This document shows positions 7,631 to 16,954 of a stretch of DNA of 64,000 nt, one piece after another; the stretch's first letter is position 1, and each line of letters opens with the position of its first letter. A program made the translations under genes and the position numbers. Below the pieces are notes generated by a model, which saw nothing but the letters and a program-made list of their open reading frames with translations, was not told where the DNA came from and did not search any database. Source of the DNA: Phormidium sp. OSCR (GTDB lineage Bacteria > Cyanobacteriota > Cyanobacteriia > Cyanobacteriales > Geitlerinemataceae); the NCBI GenBank assembly GCA_001314905.1, contig LJZT01000003.1:4392-68391 (forward strand), written 5' to 3'.

Positions 7631-8962
7631 CTAAGACCCGGAATCGAGGCGATCGCGCCACTCTTGGTCAATCTTATCCGATTGTTCAAATTCTTGTTGC
7701 GCAATATCCTTTTCTGTGGTATAGGCAAGGTCGTCTGTACCAATGGCTGTTTGTTGCGCAAACTGACGGGCATAATCCAGTTTAGGCCGCAACTGGGGTT
7801 CGAGGCGTTCAAACTCCAGCGCCCGTTCCTGACGTTCAGCATTGCGGCGTTGCACCTTCTGATTGCGCCGTTGAATCCAGAAATAGCGCACTAGAGGAAG
7901 TGTTAAAAAGGCAATTCCGTAAGCAATTAACAGCCAGTAAATCGAATCGACAAAGCCCACTAAACCGCCCAATTCGGCGACAATTTCTTGGACTTCCGGT
8001 TTCTGTAACAAAACCCCTAAAATACCGCCACCAATCACGTTAACTGCACCCAAACCAATGGACATCGAGATTTGTCCAGAACTGGCTTGGCTGAAGGTCC
8101 AGGGCGACTCCGTTAAATAGGTTTCGACGGGTTTACGGCGCTGTTGTTTCGCCGTTACCTGTAACTCGGGGAAGCGATAGACTAAATTTCCTTCAGGACT
8201 CACTTCAGGAATACCGTCAAACTTGGACAACACGGGAATCATGTAGTCTTCCGTTTCCCGAGAAAATTGATTTCCTAAATCATCCAAATAGGGAGCGATT
8301 TGTTCGGCCACTACCACCCCATTATGATTACGAATCACCTGAGCGATATCTTTCCAGCGGCGTTCCTCCAAATCAGCATTGGGGTTTCCGTCGCCGAAGA
8401 GAAACGAGAAAACGGCTTCTAGGAAGTTCATCTCAGAACTATCTCGGCCCGACTTCGCCTTGCGTTGGCGAGCGCGGCGAGGATTGGGATCATAAAACCA
8501 GAACATATCCCCAATCCAGAAGCGGGGAATAAAGAACAGCCCCCCACCGCCGCCGCCACGGCTACTACTACGGCCACCGCCGCTATCATTGTCACGGCTG
8601 GAGTTAAGGGCGACAATAATGATGGTGATGGTCACGAAAATGAGGATAATCGAGACAATCAGCAAGGTTCCGAAGGAAATCCGGATTAGGTAAAACAGAA
8701 CATTCCAGATCTTGTCCCACCAGGCCTTTAGACGCAGTCGTAAGAACTTCCCGCGCAGGATGTTGCGGAAATTGCGGGGGAAGTCATAGACAATATCGCC
8801 AGTTTCGGCGACTTGTAAATGGGCGTTAGCATCGGAGGCCAGAGCCAACAGGCCTTTCTGAGCGAGGTTAACATCGAGGCCGGCTTGACTGGCCACGTCG
8901 CCGACGGTGACGCGGTAGTCGAGTCCTTCTACCGCTTGCATAATCTTGGGGTTGGGAGCCAT
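7631..8962 (-). CDS. Conserved membrane protein of unknown function
   Basis: 443 residues. The N-terminal ~80 residues look like a winged-helix-type fold (VTVGDVASQAGLDVNLAQKG) that recurs around residue 200 (WKDIAQVIRNHNGVVVAEQI). Between them lies a long membrane segment (about 90-120) and a Ser/Gly-rich stretch (SSSRGGGGGGLFF). Two further membrane segments lie near residues 305-350, and a charged coiled-coil-like tail follows. I have a weak impression of similarity to plastid proteins of plants, but no function can be assigned. It is transcribed with petC direction but separated by a probable terminator. Confidence 0.8.
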   Translation of the reverse strand: MAPNPKIMQAVEGLDYRVTVGDVASQAGLDVNLAQKGLLALASDANAHLQVAETGDIVYDFPRNFRNILRGKFLRLRLKAWWDKIWNVLFYLIRISFGTLLIVSIILIFVTITIIIVALNSSRDNDSGGGRSSSRGGGGGGLFFIPRFWIGDMFWFYDPNPRRARQRKAKSGRDSSEMNFLEAVFSFLFGDGNPNADLEERRWKDIAQVIRNHNGVVVAEQIAPYLDDLGNQFSRETEDYMIPVLSKFDGIPEVSPEGNLVYRFPELQVTAKQQRRKPVETYLTESPWTFSQASSGQISMSIGLGAVNVIGGGILGVLLQKPEVQEIVAELGGLVGFVDSIYWLLIAYGIAFLTLPLVRYFWIQRRNQKVQRRNAERQERALEFERLEPQLRPKLDYARQFAQQTAIGTDDLAYTTEKDIAQQEFEQSDKIDQEWRDRLDSGS

Positions 8963-9023
8963 TCTGTCCTACTTGAACCACCTACTCTCGTTATAACAGA
9001 TTTGGCGATCGCTCATCGGCATG

Positions 9024-9062
9024 TCTCATCGGCCTTTCTCATCGGCCTTTCTCATCGGCCTT
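9024..9062. repeat. Three perfect 13-bp tandem repeats
   Basis: TCTCATCGGCCTT occurs at 9024, 9037 and 9050, with a partial unit just before. It lies between the starts and ends of two minus-strand genes, upstream of the 7631-8962 gene. Confidence 0.85.
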
Positions 9063-9066
9063 TCCC

Positions 9067-9691
9067 TCACCAGGAGATTCTCCCGAAGGCTAAGGAGTCG
9101 ATGACCATTTCTAGCACGTCCACCTCCTGGGGTGCGATCGCGCCTCCAGAATCGCCAACAGAAATGTGAATCAGATGCTCACCATCGGGATGCAACAGCG
9201 CGGCATTATAGGTGATATAGTTGGCGCGAAACTCTTGTATCCAAGTTATGGCCTCTTCTCCGGCGATCGTATTGCGGGTGAAGTCCCGGTTTTGAGAGAT
9301 GGCGGAGTCCAAGATATCCTCAATCTGCTGCACATGGCTTGGACGCGGTTTAATCTCGACGATAATATCCGAAACTTGATGGCCCGCACCCATAGGACCA
9401 TGTTCTCTAGCACAGTCGAGAAAGGCCACATCGGTCGGATTACGAATCGAGACGCGGAGTGTATCGGCCATGGGGGGGGTCATCGTCCCAAATCATCTCA
9501 TAGTTGCGGGGAATCTCGAAACGTAGGTCATGGCGGGGGATGACCGCATCCCGACGTTCAGAGGAGGGAGGTTCTGGGTTCTCATTAGAACAGAGGGATG
9601 AGGGAGGGTTAGCCCTCAGGGGTGCTGTGGGAAACCAGCAAAGTCCCAGAACAGCCGGTACAATTATCGCGGTGAGCCAAGGCGTTTTCAT
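9067..9691 (-). pseudogene. Secreted cyanobacterial protein gene broken by a frameshift in a G8/C8 tract
   Basis: Two overlapping minus-strand frames make one protein. The 83-residue frame from 9691 starts with a signal peptide ([19 protein letters not shown]) and runs to RFEIPRNYEMIWDDDPP. The second frame continues with MADTLRVSIRNPTDVAFLDC to the stop at 9067. The join is at the run of eight G on the plus strand (9472-9479). With seven bases there, the reading frame would run straight through, giving about 207 residues. The cause could be sequencing error, a true mutation or a phase-variable tract. No function is recognised. Its start lies 18 bp from the ddl start, divergently. Confidence 0.75.
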
Positions 9692-9709
9692 GGTGGAGGT
9701 TTTGAAGGT

Positions 9710-10771
9710 ATGACAAAAGAACAGGTGGGATTGCTATTTGGCGGACGGTCTGGGGAACATGAGGTATCGATTTCCTCGGCCCGGGCGATCGCCACCGCTC
9801 TCCTCTCGGCGGATAATGCGAGTCGCTATGCTGTCCATCCCTTTTATATCAGTAAGGATGGACGTTGGCATGGCCCCGATGTGGCTCAAAGGATTTTGGA
9901 CTCGGGACAGCCTCTCTCACAGGATGAGTCGGATAAAACCAGCTTGTGGGAGTTTCCCCCGGAAACCGCCGCGATGACGGTGTGGTTCCCGATTCTCCAT
10001 GGCCCCAATGGGGAAGATGGGACGATTCAAGGGTTATTGCAGTTGATGCAAGTGCCGTTTGTGGGATCGGGGGTTCTCGGTTCGGCGGTGGGAATGGATA
10101 AGCTGGCTATGAAGTCGGCCTTTGCCCAGGCGGGACTTCCCCAAGTGGCCTATCGGGAGATTCGCCGTCATGAGATTTGGTCCAATCCCTGTGTGTTTCC
10201 CAAACTCTGTGATGAGATTGATGGGGTATTAGGCTATCCTTGTTTTGTCAAACCCGCCAATTTAGGGTCTTCGGTGGGCATTTCCAAGGTGCGATCGCGC
10301 AGTGAGTTTGAAGCCGCCTTAGATAGTGCCGCCAGTTACGATCGCCGCGTCATTGTCGAGGCCGCTGTTCCCAAGGCCCGCGAGGTCGAATGTGCCGTCC
10401 TCGGAACCGACAACCCCCGTGTTTCCGTGGTGGGTGAGATTCGCTTTCAGAGCGATTTCTACGACTATGAGACCAAATACACAGCGGGCCAGGCCGATTT
10501 GTTGATTCCCGCACCCCTCCCCGATACAATTGCCCAACAGATTCGTGAGTTGGCGGCCCAAGCCTTTACCGCTGTCGATGCGTCGGGGTTATCTCGGGTA
10601 GACTTTTTCTATCAGGAGGAGACGGGGGAGATTTTCCTCAATGAGATCAACACCCTCCCCGGCTTTACCGCCACCAGTATGTATCCCCAATTGTGGCAAG
10701 CGACGGGGATCTCCTTTCCTGAGTTGGTGCATCAGTTAATTGGTTTCGCGTTGGAACAGGCTGATGGTTGA
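9710..10771 (+). CDS. ddl: D-alanine--D-alanine ligase
   Basis: 353 residues, normal family length. It joins two D-Ala with ATP for peptidoglycan precursors in the cytoplasm. The N-terminus [19 protein letters not shown] is the family signature. ATP-grasp features are [25 protein letters not shown], and [18 protein letters not shown], which carries the metal-binding Glu/Asn. GGAGG lies upstream of ATG 9710. The stop overlaps the start of the GNAT gene, so the two are probably translated together. Confidence 0.97.
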   Translation: MTKEQVGLLFGGRSGEHEVSISSARAIATALLSADNASRYAVHPFYISKDGRWHGPDVAQRILDSGQPLSQDESDKTSLWEFPPETAAMTVWFPILHGPNGEDGTIQGLLQLMQVPFVGSGVLGSAVGMDKLAMKSAFAQAGLPQVAYREIRRHEIWSNPCVFPKLCDEIDGVLGYPCFVKPANLGSSVGISKVRSRSEFEAALDSAASYDRRVIVEAAVPKAREVECAVLGTDNPRVSVVGEIRFQSDFYDYETKYTAGQADLLIPAPLPDTIAQQIRELAAQAFTAVDASGLSRVDFFYQEETGEIFLNEINTLPGFTATSMYPQLWQATGISFPELVHQLIGFALEQADG

Positions 10772-11255
10772 AGGACAGTATTTAGACTTTAGAATCCGTC
10801 CTTGGCAAAAGGGCGATCGCATCCCGGCCGGCCGCCTGATTGCCTCGATTCTCCTCGAATATGGCCTCGGCTGGGAACCCGAAGGGGCCGATCGCGATGT
10901 GGTGGAAGTCGAACGCTTCTATCTCGACAGTGGAGGCGGATTTTGGGTAGTTGAACAGGGGGAGACTCTAGTGGGAACGGCGGGATTTTACCCGGTCTCT
11001 CGGGGCGATCGCGCGGTGGAATTGCGTAAAATGTATCTGGCCCCCTCGGTTCGAGGCTGCGGTTTAGGGACCTTTCTCCTGCAACAATTAGAAGCCGAAA
11101 TTCAACAACGGGGCTTCGAGACAATTTGGATCGAAACCGCCACGATTCTCAAGGAAGCCGTCCAATTCTACGAACGACACCACTATCTCCCGGCGACTGG
11201 GGTGGAAACCGCCAGGTGCGATCGCATCTACTCTAAAACCTTTACCGCCAACTAA
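10764..11255 (+). CDS. GNAT-family N-acetyltransferase
   Basis: 163 residues from ATG 10764, which overlaps the last 8 bases of ddl. The motif A region [19 protein letters not shown] carries the acetyl-CoA pyrophosphate-binding R-x-x-G-x-G, and [13 protein letters not shown] is the typical end. The start was chosen over upstream codons inside ddl because GNAT homology begins soon after it. Substrate unknown. The overlap with ddl points to one operon, not to a shared pathway. Confidence 0.88.
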   Translation: MVEGQYLDFRIRPWQKGDRIPAGRLIASILLEYGLGWEPEGADRDVVEVERFYLDSGGGFWVVEQGETLVGTAGFYPVSRGDRAVELRKMYLAPSVRGCGLGTFLLQQLEAEIQQRGFETIWIETATILKEAVQFYERHHYLPATGVETARCDRIYSKTFTAN

Positions 11256-11289
11256 CCCACCCCCTATTATCAATTATCAATTATCAATT

Positions 11290-11796
11290 ATGTCCGAGCT
11301 TTATGTGTCCTGGTCAGACTATCATCGCACTGTCGAACGTCTGGCAGTACAAATTTATAAATCCCAATGGGAATTTGACGAAATCATCTGTTTGGCCCGA
11401 GGGGGATTACGAGTCGGCGATACCCTTTCTCGTATCTTTAATTGTCCCCTCGCCATCTTATCTACAGCATCCTATGGGGGACTTGAGGGACGAGAACAGG
11501 GGGAGGTGATTGTCTCTCGTTCCCTGTCGATGACTACTCCCCAACTGGGACAACGGCTGCTAATTGTTGATGATTTAGTCGATTCTGGGGATTCACTAAA
11601 AGCGGTATTAGCTTGGCTGTATGAGCATTATGGTCAGCATATTTTAGAACTGAGAACAGCGGTATTATGGTGTAAGGCTTGTGCGACGTTTACGCCGGAT
11701 TATTATGTTCGTTATTTAGAGGATAATCCCTGGATTCATCAGCCGTTTGAGGCGTATGAAAAAATGGATTTATCAACGTTTTCCGAGGAGAATTAG
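11290..11796 (+). CDS. Phosphoribosyltransferase (xanthine/guanine type-like)
   Basis: 168 residues. The PRPP-binding loop is RLLIVDDLVDSGDSLKAV, and an upstream ICLARGGLRVGDTLS forms the second PRPP-contact region. The family transfers a purine base onto PRPP in salvage. The C-terminal WIHQPFEAYE fits the Gpt-like cyanobacterial group. The exact base preference cannot be read from sequence. The stop codon is included in a direct repeat (11791-11962). Confidence 0.88.
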   Translation: MSELYVSWSDYHRTVERLAVQIYKSQWEFDEIICLARGGLRVGDTLSRIFNCPLAILSTASYGGLEGREQGEVIVSRSLSMTTPQLGQRLLIVDDLVDSGDSLKAVLAWLYEHYGQHILELRTAVLWCKACATFTPDYYVRYLEDNPWIHQPFEAYEKMDLSTFSEEN

Positions 11797-11962
11797 GGCA
11801 TGAGAAAGCGAATTTCTGAAAACAAAGAAACCGAGTTTCTCCAAGAAACCCGGTTTCTGGTATTCGAGTGTTTGTAACTGCGTACAATTAGGGCATGAGA
11901 AAGCGAGTTTTTGAAAACAAAAGAAACCCGGTTTCTAGTATTCGAGTGTTTTTAACTACGTA
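11791..11962. repeat. Imperfect tandem direct repeat, 94 bp and 77 bp copies
   Basis: The 308-bp gap 11797-12104 is largely this repeat. Copy 1 is 11791-11884 and copy 2 is 11886-11962. Both begin AATTAGGGCATGAGAAAGCG and end in TTCGAGTGTTT followed by TAACT(A/G)CGTA. Copy 1 carries about 17 extra bases from duplication of an AGAAAC(C)xGGTTTCT palindrome. Copy 1 begins in the last codons of the phosphoribosyltransferase gene. The rest of the gap shows only HIP1 sites. Confidence 0.85.
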
Positions 11963-12104
11963 TTTTTACTAATCGTATTTTTACGCAAACTGAACCGCCA
12001 TGCGATCGCCGTCACAAGGAACAAGTAAGCGCGATCGCATAGCCAAATTAAAGTTCTTGTTAAGATGAAAGAAATCGAACAGAACTGGGTAGAGAGATTA
12101 GCGT

Positions 12105-12311
12105 ATGACTGCCACACAGGTGCAACATCGAGATTCCAATGTTCAGGAAATTGCCCACCGCATTTTTGAATCTCATCAGATTACCCGAGCCGACCAGTCC
12201 GTCTTCATGAGGAGTCTGCTCTCCAAATCCGCCCTCAGTCGTGAAGAAGAAACCATCATTAACAAAGTTTTCGAGGAACTCAAACGAGGTCTGCTGCGTG
12301 TTGTGGACTAG
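12105..12311 (+). CDS. Small conserved-looking protein, unknown function
   Basis: 68 residues, soluble and charged, ending EEETIINKVFEELKRGLLRVVD. It has an ATG start and is followed 46 bp later by a strong intrinsic terminator, which supports a real short gene. The composition suggests two or three helices. No family is recognised with confidence. Confidence 0.7.
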   Translation: MTATQVQHRDSNVQEIAHRIFESHQITRADQSVFMRSLLSKSALSREEETIINKVFEELKRGLLRVVD

Positions 12312-12357
12312 CCGAAATGCAGACATCATCGCTGTTATGCCAATTGTACATACCCCC

Positions 12358-12389
12358 AAAACCCCGGATTTTCAACAAACCGGGGTTTT
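12358..12389 (+). terminator. Intrinsic terminator
   Basis: A 10-bp perfect stem, AAAACCCCGG at 12358-12367 with 12380-12389, ends in TTTT. It closes the small gene at 12105-12311 and, being symmetric, may also serve the convergent VOC gene ending at 12422. Confidence 0.8.
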
Positions 12390-12421
12390 CTGTTGCAAAC
12401 AGATAATCAACGCCTAACCCG

Positions 12422-12784
12422 TCACGAGCACCCCTCAGCAGTGGGTTCATAAAGATACTCAAACCAGTTCCCATCGAGATCCCGACCATAAAACGAGGCG
12501 GTTCCATCGCGGTGTTCGTGAACCTCGCTGACGTGAACCCCATCAGCCTTTAACTGACTATAGGCCGACTCCATTTCGCGGCGATCGCCAAAGACAAAGC
12601 CAAAATGAGGACCCGCCTGGTCATAATTGGGACTCAGCAGGGCCAAACCGTCCTCTCCCGCCTTCAGATAGGCCCAGTCCCTATCCTTCCACACCAGGGT
12701 CATCCCCAGATTTTCATAAAAGGCGGCCGCCTTGGGAATATCTTGCACGCAAATGGCCACATGGCCGAGTCGTTTGAGCTGCAT
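12422..12784 (-). CDS. VOC (glyoxalase/bleomycin-resistance fold) family protein
   Basis: 120 residues, one VOC domain made of two beta-alpha-beta-beta-beta units. Motifs are LKRLGHVAICVQDIPKAAAF at the start and GTASFYGRDLDGNWFEYLYE at the end. His8 and the final Glu are in positions usually used for metal binding. It could be a glyoxalase-like or dioxygenase-like enzyme; the substrate is not evident. It is divergent from the YqiJ-like gene 78 bp away. Confidence 0.88.
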   Translation of the reverse strand: MQLKRLGHVAICVQDIPKAAAFYENLGMTLVWKDRDWAYLKAGEDGLALLSPNYDQAGPHFGFVFGDRREMESAYSQLKADGVHVSEVHEHRDGTASFYGRDLDGNWFEYLYEPTAEGCS

Positions 12785-12862
12785 ATCGTGAATTTTGTTA
12801 GCTTATACCCACATTTCCATTGTAGGGCGGTTATTCTGTGGGAGAGCCTTTCGAGTGACACG

Positions 12863-13477
12863 ATGTTTGATCTCGCCAATCTTCCCTATTGGATCTTTCT
12901 CATCGCAGGAATCGTCCTGTTTGTCGTCTCCATCTCCATCGGCGGTGAAGATGACCTCGATGGCGATGGCTTTGATATCCCCATTTTAGGCTGGTTGGGC
13001 ATTGGCCAGGTTCCTCTCATGCTGCTCTTGGCGGCGGACTTAAGCCTCTGGGGCCTGTTTGGCTGGGTGGCGACTGTGGCCCTAGGTGTTCCAGGAACTC
13101 CCTTAGATATAGGAGTTTTCCTCGTCAGCGGAGGCGTGAGTGTCTTCCTCGGGGGAGCGATCGCCCGGCCCCTGGGCCGGCTGTTTTTCGCCAGTTTTAG
13201 TGAAGACTCCAGCAGCGATCGCCTCGTGGGATGTCTCGGAACCGTCAATTCCCGACAACTTCCCCGCCAACAGGAGGGTAAAGTGGGCCAAGTCGATGTA
13301 GTTGATCCGGCCAAAAACCTTGTCACCGTCAACGGGGTGATCCCCGACGAGGCTGAGATTGTCCCCCAACGGGGAGATACGGTTCTGATTGTCGAACATT
13401 GTCCCGATTACTACCTGGCGATCGCCCATAACTCCATCGACTGCGATCGCTGGCTCGGCTCTACAAATACCCCTTAA
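12863..13477 (+). CDS. YqiJ/NfeD-like membrane protein with OB-fold, flotillin partner
   Basis: 204 residues from ATG 12863. Earlier in-frame starts lie in the opposite-strand VOC gene and are unlikely. Three membrane segments are visible (about 8-27, 45-70 and 80-105), then a soluble OB-fold-like tail (LVGCLGTVNSRQLPR, GDTVLIVEH). This layout matches YqiJ/NfeD-type proteins that act next to flotillins in membrane microdomains. The flotillin gene follows 24 bp later on the same strand, which strongly supports the assignment. Confidence 0.75.
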   Translation: MFDLANLPYWIFLIAGIVLFVVSISIGGEDDLDGDGFDIPILGWLGIGQVPLMLLLAADLSLWGLFGWVATVALGVPGTPLDIGVFLVSGGVSVFLGGAIARPLGRLFFASFSEDSSSDRLVGCLGTVNSRQLPRQQEGKVGQVDVVDPAKNLVTVNGVIPDEAEIVPQRGDTVLIVEHCPDYYLAIAHNSIDCDRWLGSTNTP

Positions 13478-13501
13478 TGAAACTTTAAGAAATATCCAAT
13501 T

Positions 13502-15706
13502 ATGCTGTATTGGTTAACCCTGCTCCAACACCTCTCCCCCCCCAGCACCACATCCACCAGTACCACATCCACCACCATCGAGGTGAATCCTCCTCCACCC
13601 ACCTCCCCTCTCAAATCCGCCGCCGTTCCGCCACCGGTTCCCCAACCTCCCACCACCGCCAATCCCGACCACTCGGAAACCCCGCCGGTGATTATCGCCG
13701 ACCTCATGAGTGAGAATGAGTATCAAGAAATTCGCCAAGAGGTTCGAGAAGAGGCGGAACTCCCGGTTATTTATAGTCAAACCGGGTCAATTATTCTCGG
13801 AGGAACCGCCGCCGGTATCGTGGGGATTATCGTTCTCATCTTATTGGGATTTTGGGCCTACACCCGTGTCTATCAAATTACTCCCAACAACGAAGCCTTT
13901 GTGCGAACTGGGGGCTTTTTAGCCAAGAAAAACTCCGTCATTCTCTATGGGGGCTGTATCGTTCTCCCCGGCTTCCATGAACTGACGCGGGTTCCCATGC
14001 GGGAGATTACCATCAACGTCGAACGTACCGGAAACCTCGCCGTTCGCACCCAGGACTATTTACGGGCTAATATGCGGGTGACGTTCTATGTTTGCGTCAA
14101 CCACGATGAACAGGATGTCAAAACCGCCGCCGCTCGTCTGTCTCGGGATGGAAATATCTCCCCGGCGGACATTAAAGAAGCCCTAGAAACTCGCGCCGAT
14201 GATGCCATTCGCGCCGCTGCAAAACGCAAGACTCTGGCAGAAATTGATTCCGACAAATTGGGCTTTGCTGATGAAGTTTTGAACTTGATTCAGCAAGATT
14301 TGAAAAAAGTAGGTTTAACCCTCAACAATATCGCAATTTCCGAAGTTGAAGAAAGCGATACCTACGATACTAACAACTTTTTTGATGCTCAAGGGGTGCG
14401 GCTGCGCACGGAGACGATTCAGAAGTCTATAAAGCAGAAAGAAGAGGTTGAACTTCAGACAGAGCAGGAGCGACGGCAATTCCAACTCCGAACTCAAGTC
14501 AGCATTAAACAGCAAGAATTGGCGGCTCGAAAAGAAGCCTTAGAAATCGAGCGGGATGAGGAAGAATCGCAACTCCAGCAACAGCAAGAAGTGGAGTCGA
14601 TGCGGGCGCAGCGAGCGCGGGAAATTCAGGAAGCGAAAGACCGAGAGGCGGCCAATCAAGAGCGCAGTAAAATCTTGCAGCGCCAAGCCGTCGAAGAAGA
14701 AGAAATTGCTAAATCTCAAGCGGTACAAGAGAAGCAAATTCTTTCGGCTATTGCGATTGAAGAACAACAGAAAAAACTCAAAGTGGCCCAGGCCTTGCAA
14801 AAACAAGAAGCAGAGATGGCCGAGATTAACCGGCAGAAAACCATCGATGCTAACCGCTTGAAAGCTCAGGTGGAAATCTCCGAAGCCGAGCAACTGTCAG
14901 AGTTAGCCAAACAAGAGACGGCGATCGCCATCGCCAAGAAAACCCAAGAACGCCTCGAAGCTGAAGCCATGCGCGCTCAGGCCGAGTCTGCGGTGGAAAC
15001 GGCGATCGAACTCGAACGAGCGCAACGGAAACAACGCCTCTCCGCGTTAGCCGCCGAAGAAGCCGCCGAGAAACAACGCATCGCCGATAACAACGTCATT
15101 GAAATCGATGTCTTTCGCCGCCGTCGCCAAGCCGAGAGCGCCCGAGAAGCCGCAGAATTGGAAGCCGAGTCGATTCGGACGTTAGCCGCCGCTGAACGCG
15201 ATCGCGCCCTAGCCGAAGCCGAAGGGATTGAAGCGAAAATCCAAGCGGAGAACGCCCTGAGTGACGCCAACCGTAACGCCGATCTGATTCGGGAAATCGC
15301 CCCCGAGTTACTCAATCGCCTCCCCGAAATTGCCAAAGCCTTGGCCCCACAGCCGGGCGTGTTGGGCGATGCCAAAATCTATGCCTTTCCCAACGGCAAC
15401 ACCGGCAATGGTAATCTCTCCCAAGATATTAACAAGCTCATGATCTCAACTAGCGCACTGGGATTACTCGAAAACCTCAGCCAAGAGGGAAAACTCGAAG
15501 GATTGATGACCACCTTGGCGCAACTGCTAAAAAGCAACAACAACGAGGGGACAACAGCAGAAGCAACTCAAGCAGCTAAACCGGCTCAAACCGAAGCCTC
15601 GAAACCTCCTAGCTCGCCCCAAGGAGGCGGAGGTAGCCGCCGCAGTTCCGCCATTAGCCAGACTCCCCCGGCCCCCAAAACCCGCCGAGATGGCCCTCAA
15701 GCCTGA
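13502..15706 (+). CDS. Flotillin-family protein (YqiK-like)
   Basis: 734 residues. A Thr/Ser/Pro-rich N-terminal stretch of about 65 residues precedes a membrane segment (about 97-120, IILGGTAAGIVGIIVLILLG). The SPFH/PHB domain follows (about 125-300, FVRTGGFLAKKNSVILYGG). A very long Glu/Gln/Ala-rich coiled coil covers about 300-600, and a Pro/Ser-rich tail ends the protein. Flotillins scaffold membrane microdomains. An alternative start at ATG 13707 (MSENEYQEIRQEVREE) would drop the unusual Pro-rich part; neither ATG has a strong Shine-Dalgarno. It forms an operon with the YqiJ-like gene. Confidence 0.92.
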   Translation: MLYWLTLLQHLSPPSTTSTSTTSTTIEVNPPPPTSPLKSAAVPPPVPQPPTTANPDHSETPPVIIADLMSENEYQEIRQEVREEAELPVIYSQTGSIILGGTAAGIVGIIVLILLGFWAYTRVYQITPNNEAFVRTGGFLAKKNSVILYGGCIVLPGFHELTRVPMREITINVERTGNLAVRTQDYLRANMRVTFYVCVNHDEQDVKTAAARLSRDGNISPADIKEALETRADDAIRAAAKRKTLAEIDSDKLGFADEVLNLIQQDLKKVGLTLNNIAISEVEESDTYDTNNFFDAQGVRLRTETIQKSIKQKEEVELQTEQERRQFQLRTQVSIKQQELAARKEALEIERDEEESQLQQQQEVESMRAQRAREIQEAKDREAANQERSKILQRQAVEEEEIAKSQAVQEKQILSAIAIEEQQKKLKVAQALQKQEAEMAEINRQKTIDANRLKAQVEISEAEQLSELAKQETAIAIAKKTQERLEAEAMRAQAESAVETAIELERAQRKQRLSALAAEEAAEKQRIADNNVIEIDVFRRRRQAESAREAAELEAESIRTLAAAERDRALAEAEGIEAKIQAENALSDANRNADLIREIAPELLNRLPEIAKALAPQPGVLGDAKIYAFPNGNTGNGNLSQDINKLMISTSALGLLENLSQEGKLEGLMTTLAQLLKSNNNEGTTAEATQAAKPAQTEASKPPSSPQGGGGSRRSSAISQTPPAPKTRRDGPQA

Positions 15707-15854
15707 TTCCCTGGCTAGACGACATTGGGGCGATCGCACTACCATTAACTCTGGTTGCAACAGAGGCGATCGCCCTGGTGCTCGCCCCTCGTCCAGCCGG
15801 TTTAACATTGCCCCGTTTGTCACGCCCTTCGCGCAGCTGAGTCTAAAACACGCT

Positions 15855-16826
15855 ATGAAAGAAATTTTGACCCTCGTTCCGGGGGGAATTGGTGACCAGT
15901 TATTGTTTTTCCCCACCCTCGAACAACTGAAGCGTCACTATCCCAATTCTCAACTAAGTGTCGTCGTTGAACCCCGCGCCAAAGGAGCCTATCGGGCTAA
16001 CAAGTATTTCCATGATGGCTCCTTGAACCTGATTCCCTTCGACTTCAAAGATCGCAACGGCCCCGCCGATTGGGGAAACCTGATGGGAATTATCCGCGAT
16101 CGCGAGTATGATGCGGTTTTATCCCTCGGTCGTCGCTGGACTGTGGGCCTACTACTCTGGCTGACGGGGATTCCCCGCCGCGTCGGCTATGGTGAACCCG
16201 GTCGCCTCTTCCTGACTCATCCCGTTCCCCTCAAACCCGAACAGTACGCCGCCGAAATGTATCACGACTTGGTGCGCGGCCTGGGAATACAATCCCCCTG
16301 TCCTCCTATCGAGGTGACTCTGCTCAAAGAGGACGTCGAGTGGTCCCAACAGCAACAACAGCAGCTTGGTGTCGCAGAGAGTGGTTATGTCCTGGTTCAT
16401 GGAGGTGCTAGTCAGTTAGCCCAGCAGAAGGGACTCGATAAAATCTATCCCGTTGAAAACTGGGTCAAAGTCTTACAGGGACTGCAACAGCGACAGCCCA
16501 ACCTACCCATTGTCGCCGTCTGTGGCCCCGACGATAAGGCGTTGATCCGGGAGTTAACCAACGCCGTCCCTGGCCTAAAAACCATTTCCCCTCCCGATAT
16601 CGGGAAACTGGCCGCCACCATCGCCGCCGCCAATGTCATGCTTTGTACCGATAGTGCGCCCATGCACCTAGCCGTAGCAGTCCAAACCTACACCTACGCT
16701 CTGTTTGGTCCGACCGATGCTAAGAAACTCCTCCCCGATGGCGATCGCGCCCAAGGAATTGTCTCGGCAACGGGTAAAATGGCGGACATTGACCCGCAAA
16801 CTATCTTAGACAAGGTGTTTAGCTAG
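15855..16826 (+). CDS. Glycosyltransferase family 9 (heptosyltransferase-like)
   Basis: 323 residues from ATG 15855. Upstream in-frame codons overlap flotillin and give no homology. The N-terminus EILTLVPGGIGDQLLFFPTL carries the GGIGD donor-site loop. C-terminal YVLVHGGAS, VAVCGPDD and CTDSAPMHLAVAV are the family's nucleotide-sugar-binding motifs, with D-S-G/A-P-M-H. GT9 enzymes add sugars to lipopolysaccharide core or similar glycans at the inner face of the cytoplasmic membrane. The actual sugar is unknown. Confidence 0.9.
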   Translation: MKEILTLVPGGIGDQLLFFPTLEQLKRHYPNSQLSVVVEPRAKGAYRANKYFHDGSLNLIPFDFKDRNGPADWGNLMGIIRDREYDAVLSLGRRWTVGLLLWLTGIPRRVGYGEPGRLFLTHPVPLKPEQYAAEMYHDLVRGLGIQSPCPPIEVTLLKEDVEWSQQQQQQLGVAESGYVLVHGGASQLAQQKGLDKIYPVENWVKVLQGLQQRQPNLPIVAVCGPDDKALIRELTNAVPGLKTISPPDIGKLAATIAAANVMLCTDSAPMHLAVAVQTYTYALFGPTDAKKLLPDGDRAQGIVSATGKMADIDPQTILDKVFS

Positions 16827-16954
16827 AAGTTGGCCAACAGGTAAACAGAAAAACACAACACAAGATGGGGTAGGTTCTGACAGTCTCTAACCTTCCCCTC
16901 GTTGCTCATGGTCTGTTCCCTGTGGCCACTTCCCCTGATCTTACCGTTTGAATT

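Noticed and set aside
13514-13780. Gly-rich minus frame opposite the flotillin start
   Set aside because: It is the antisense of a Pro/Thr-rich coding stretch.
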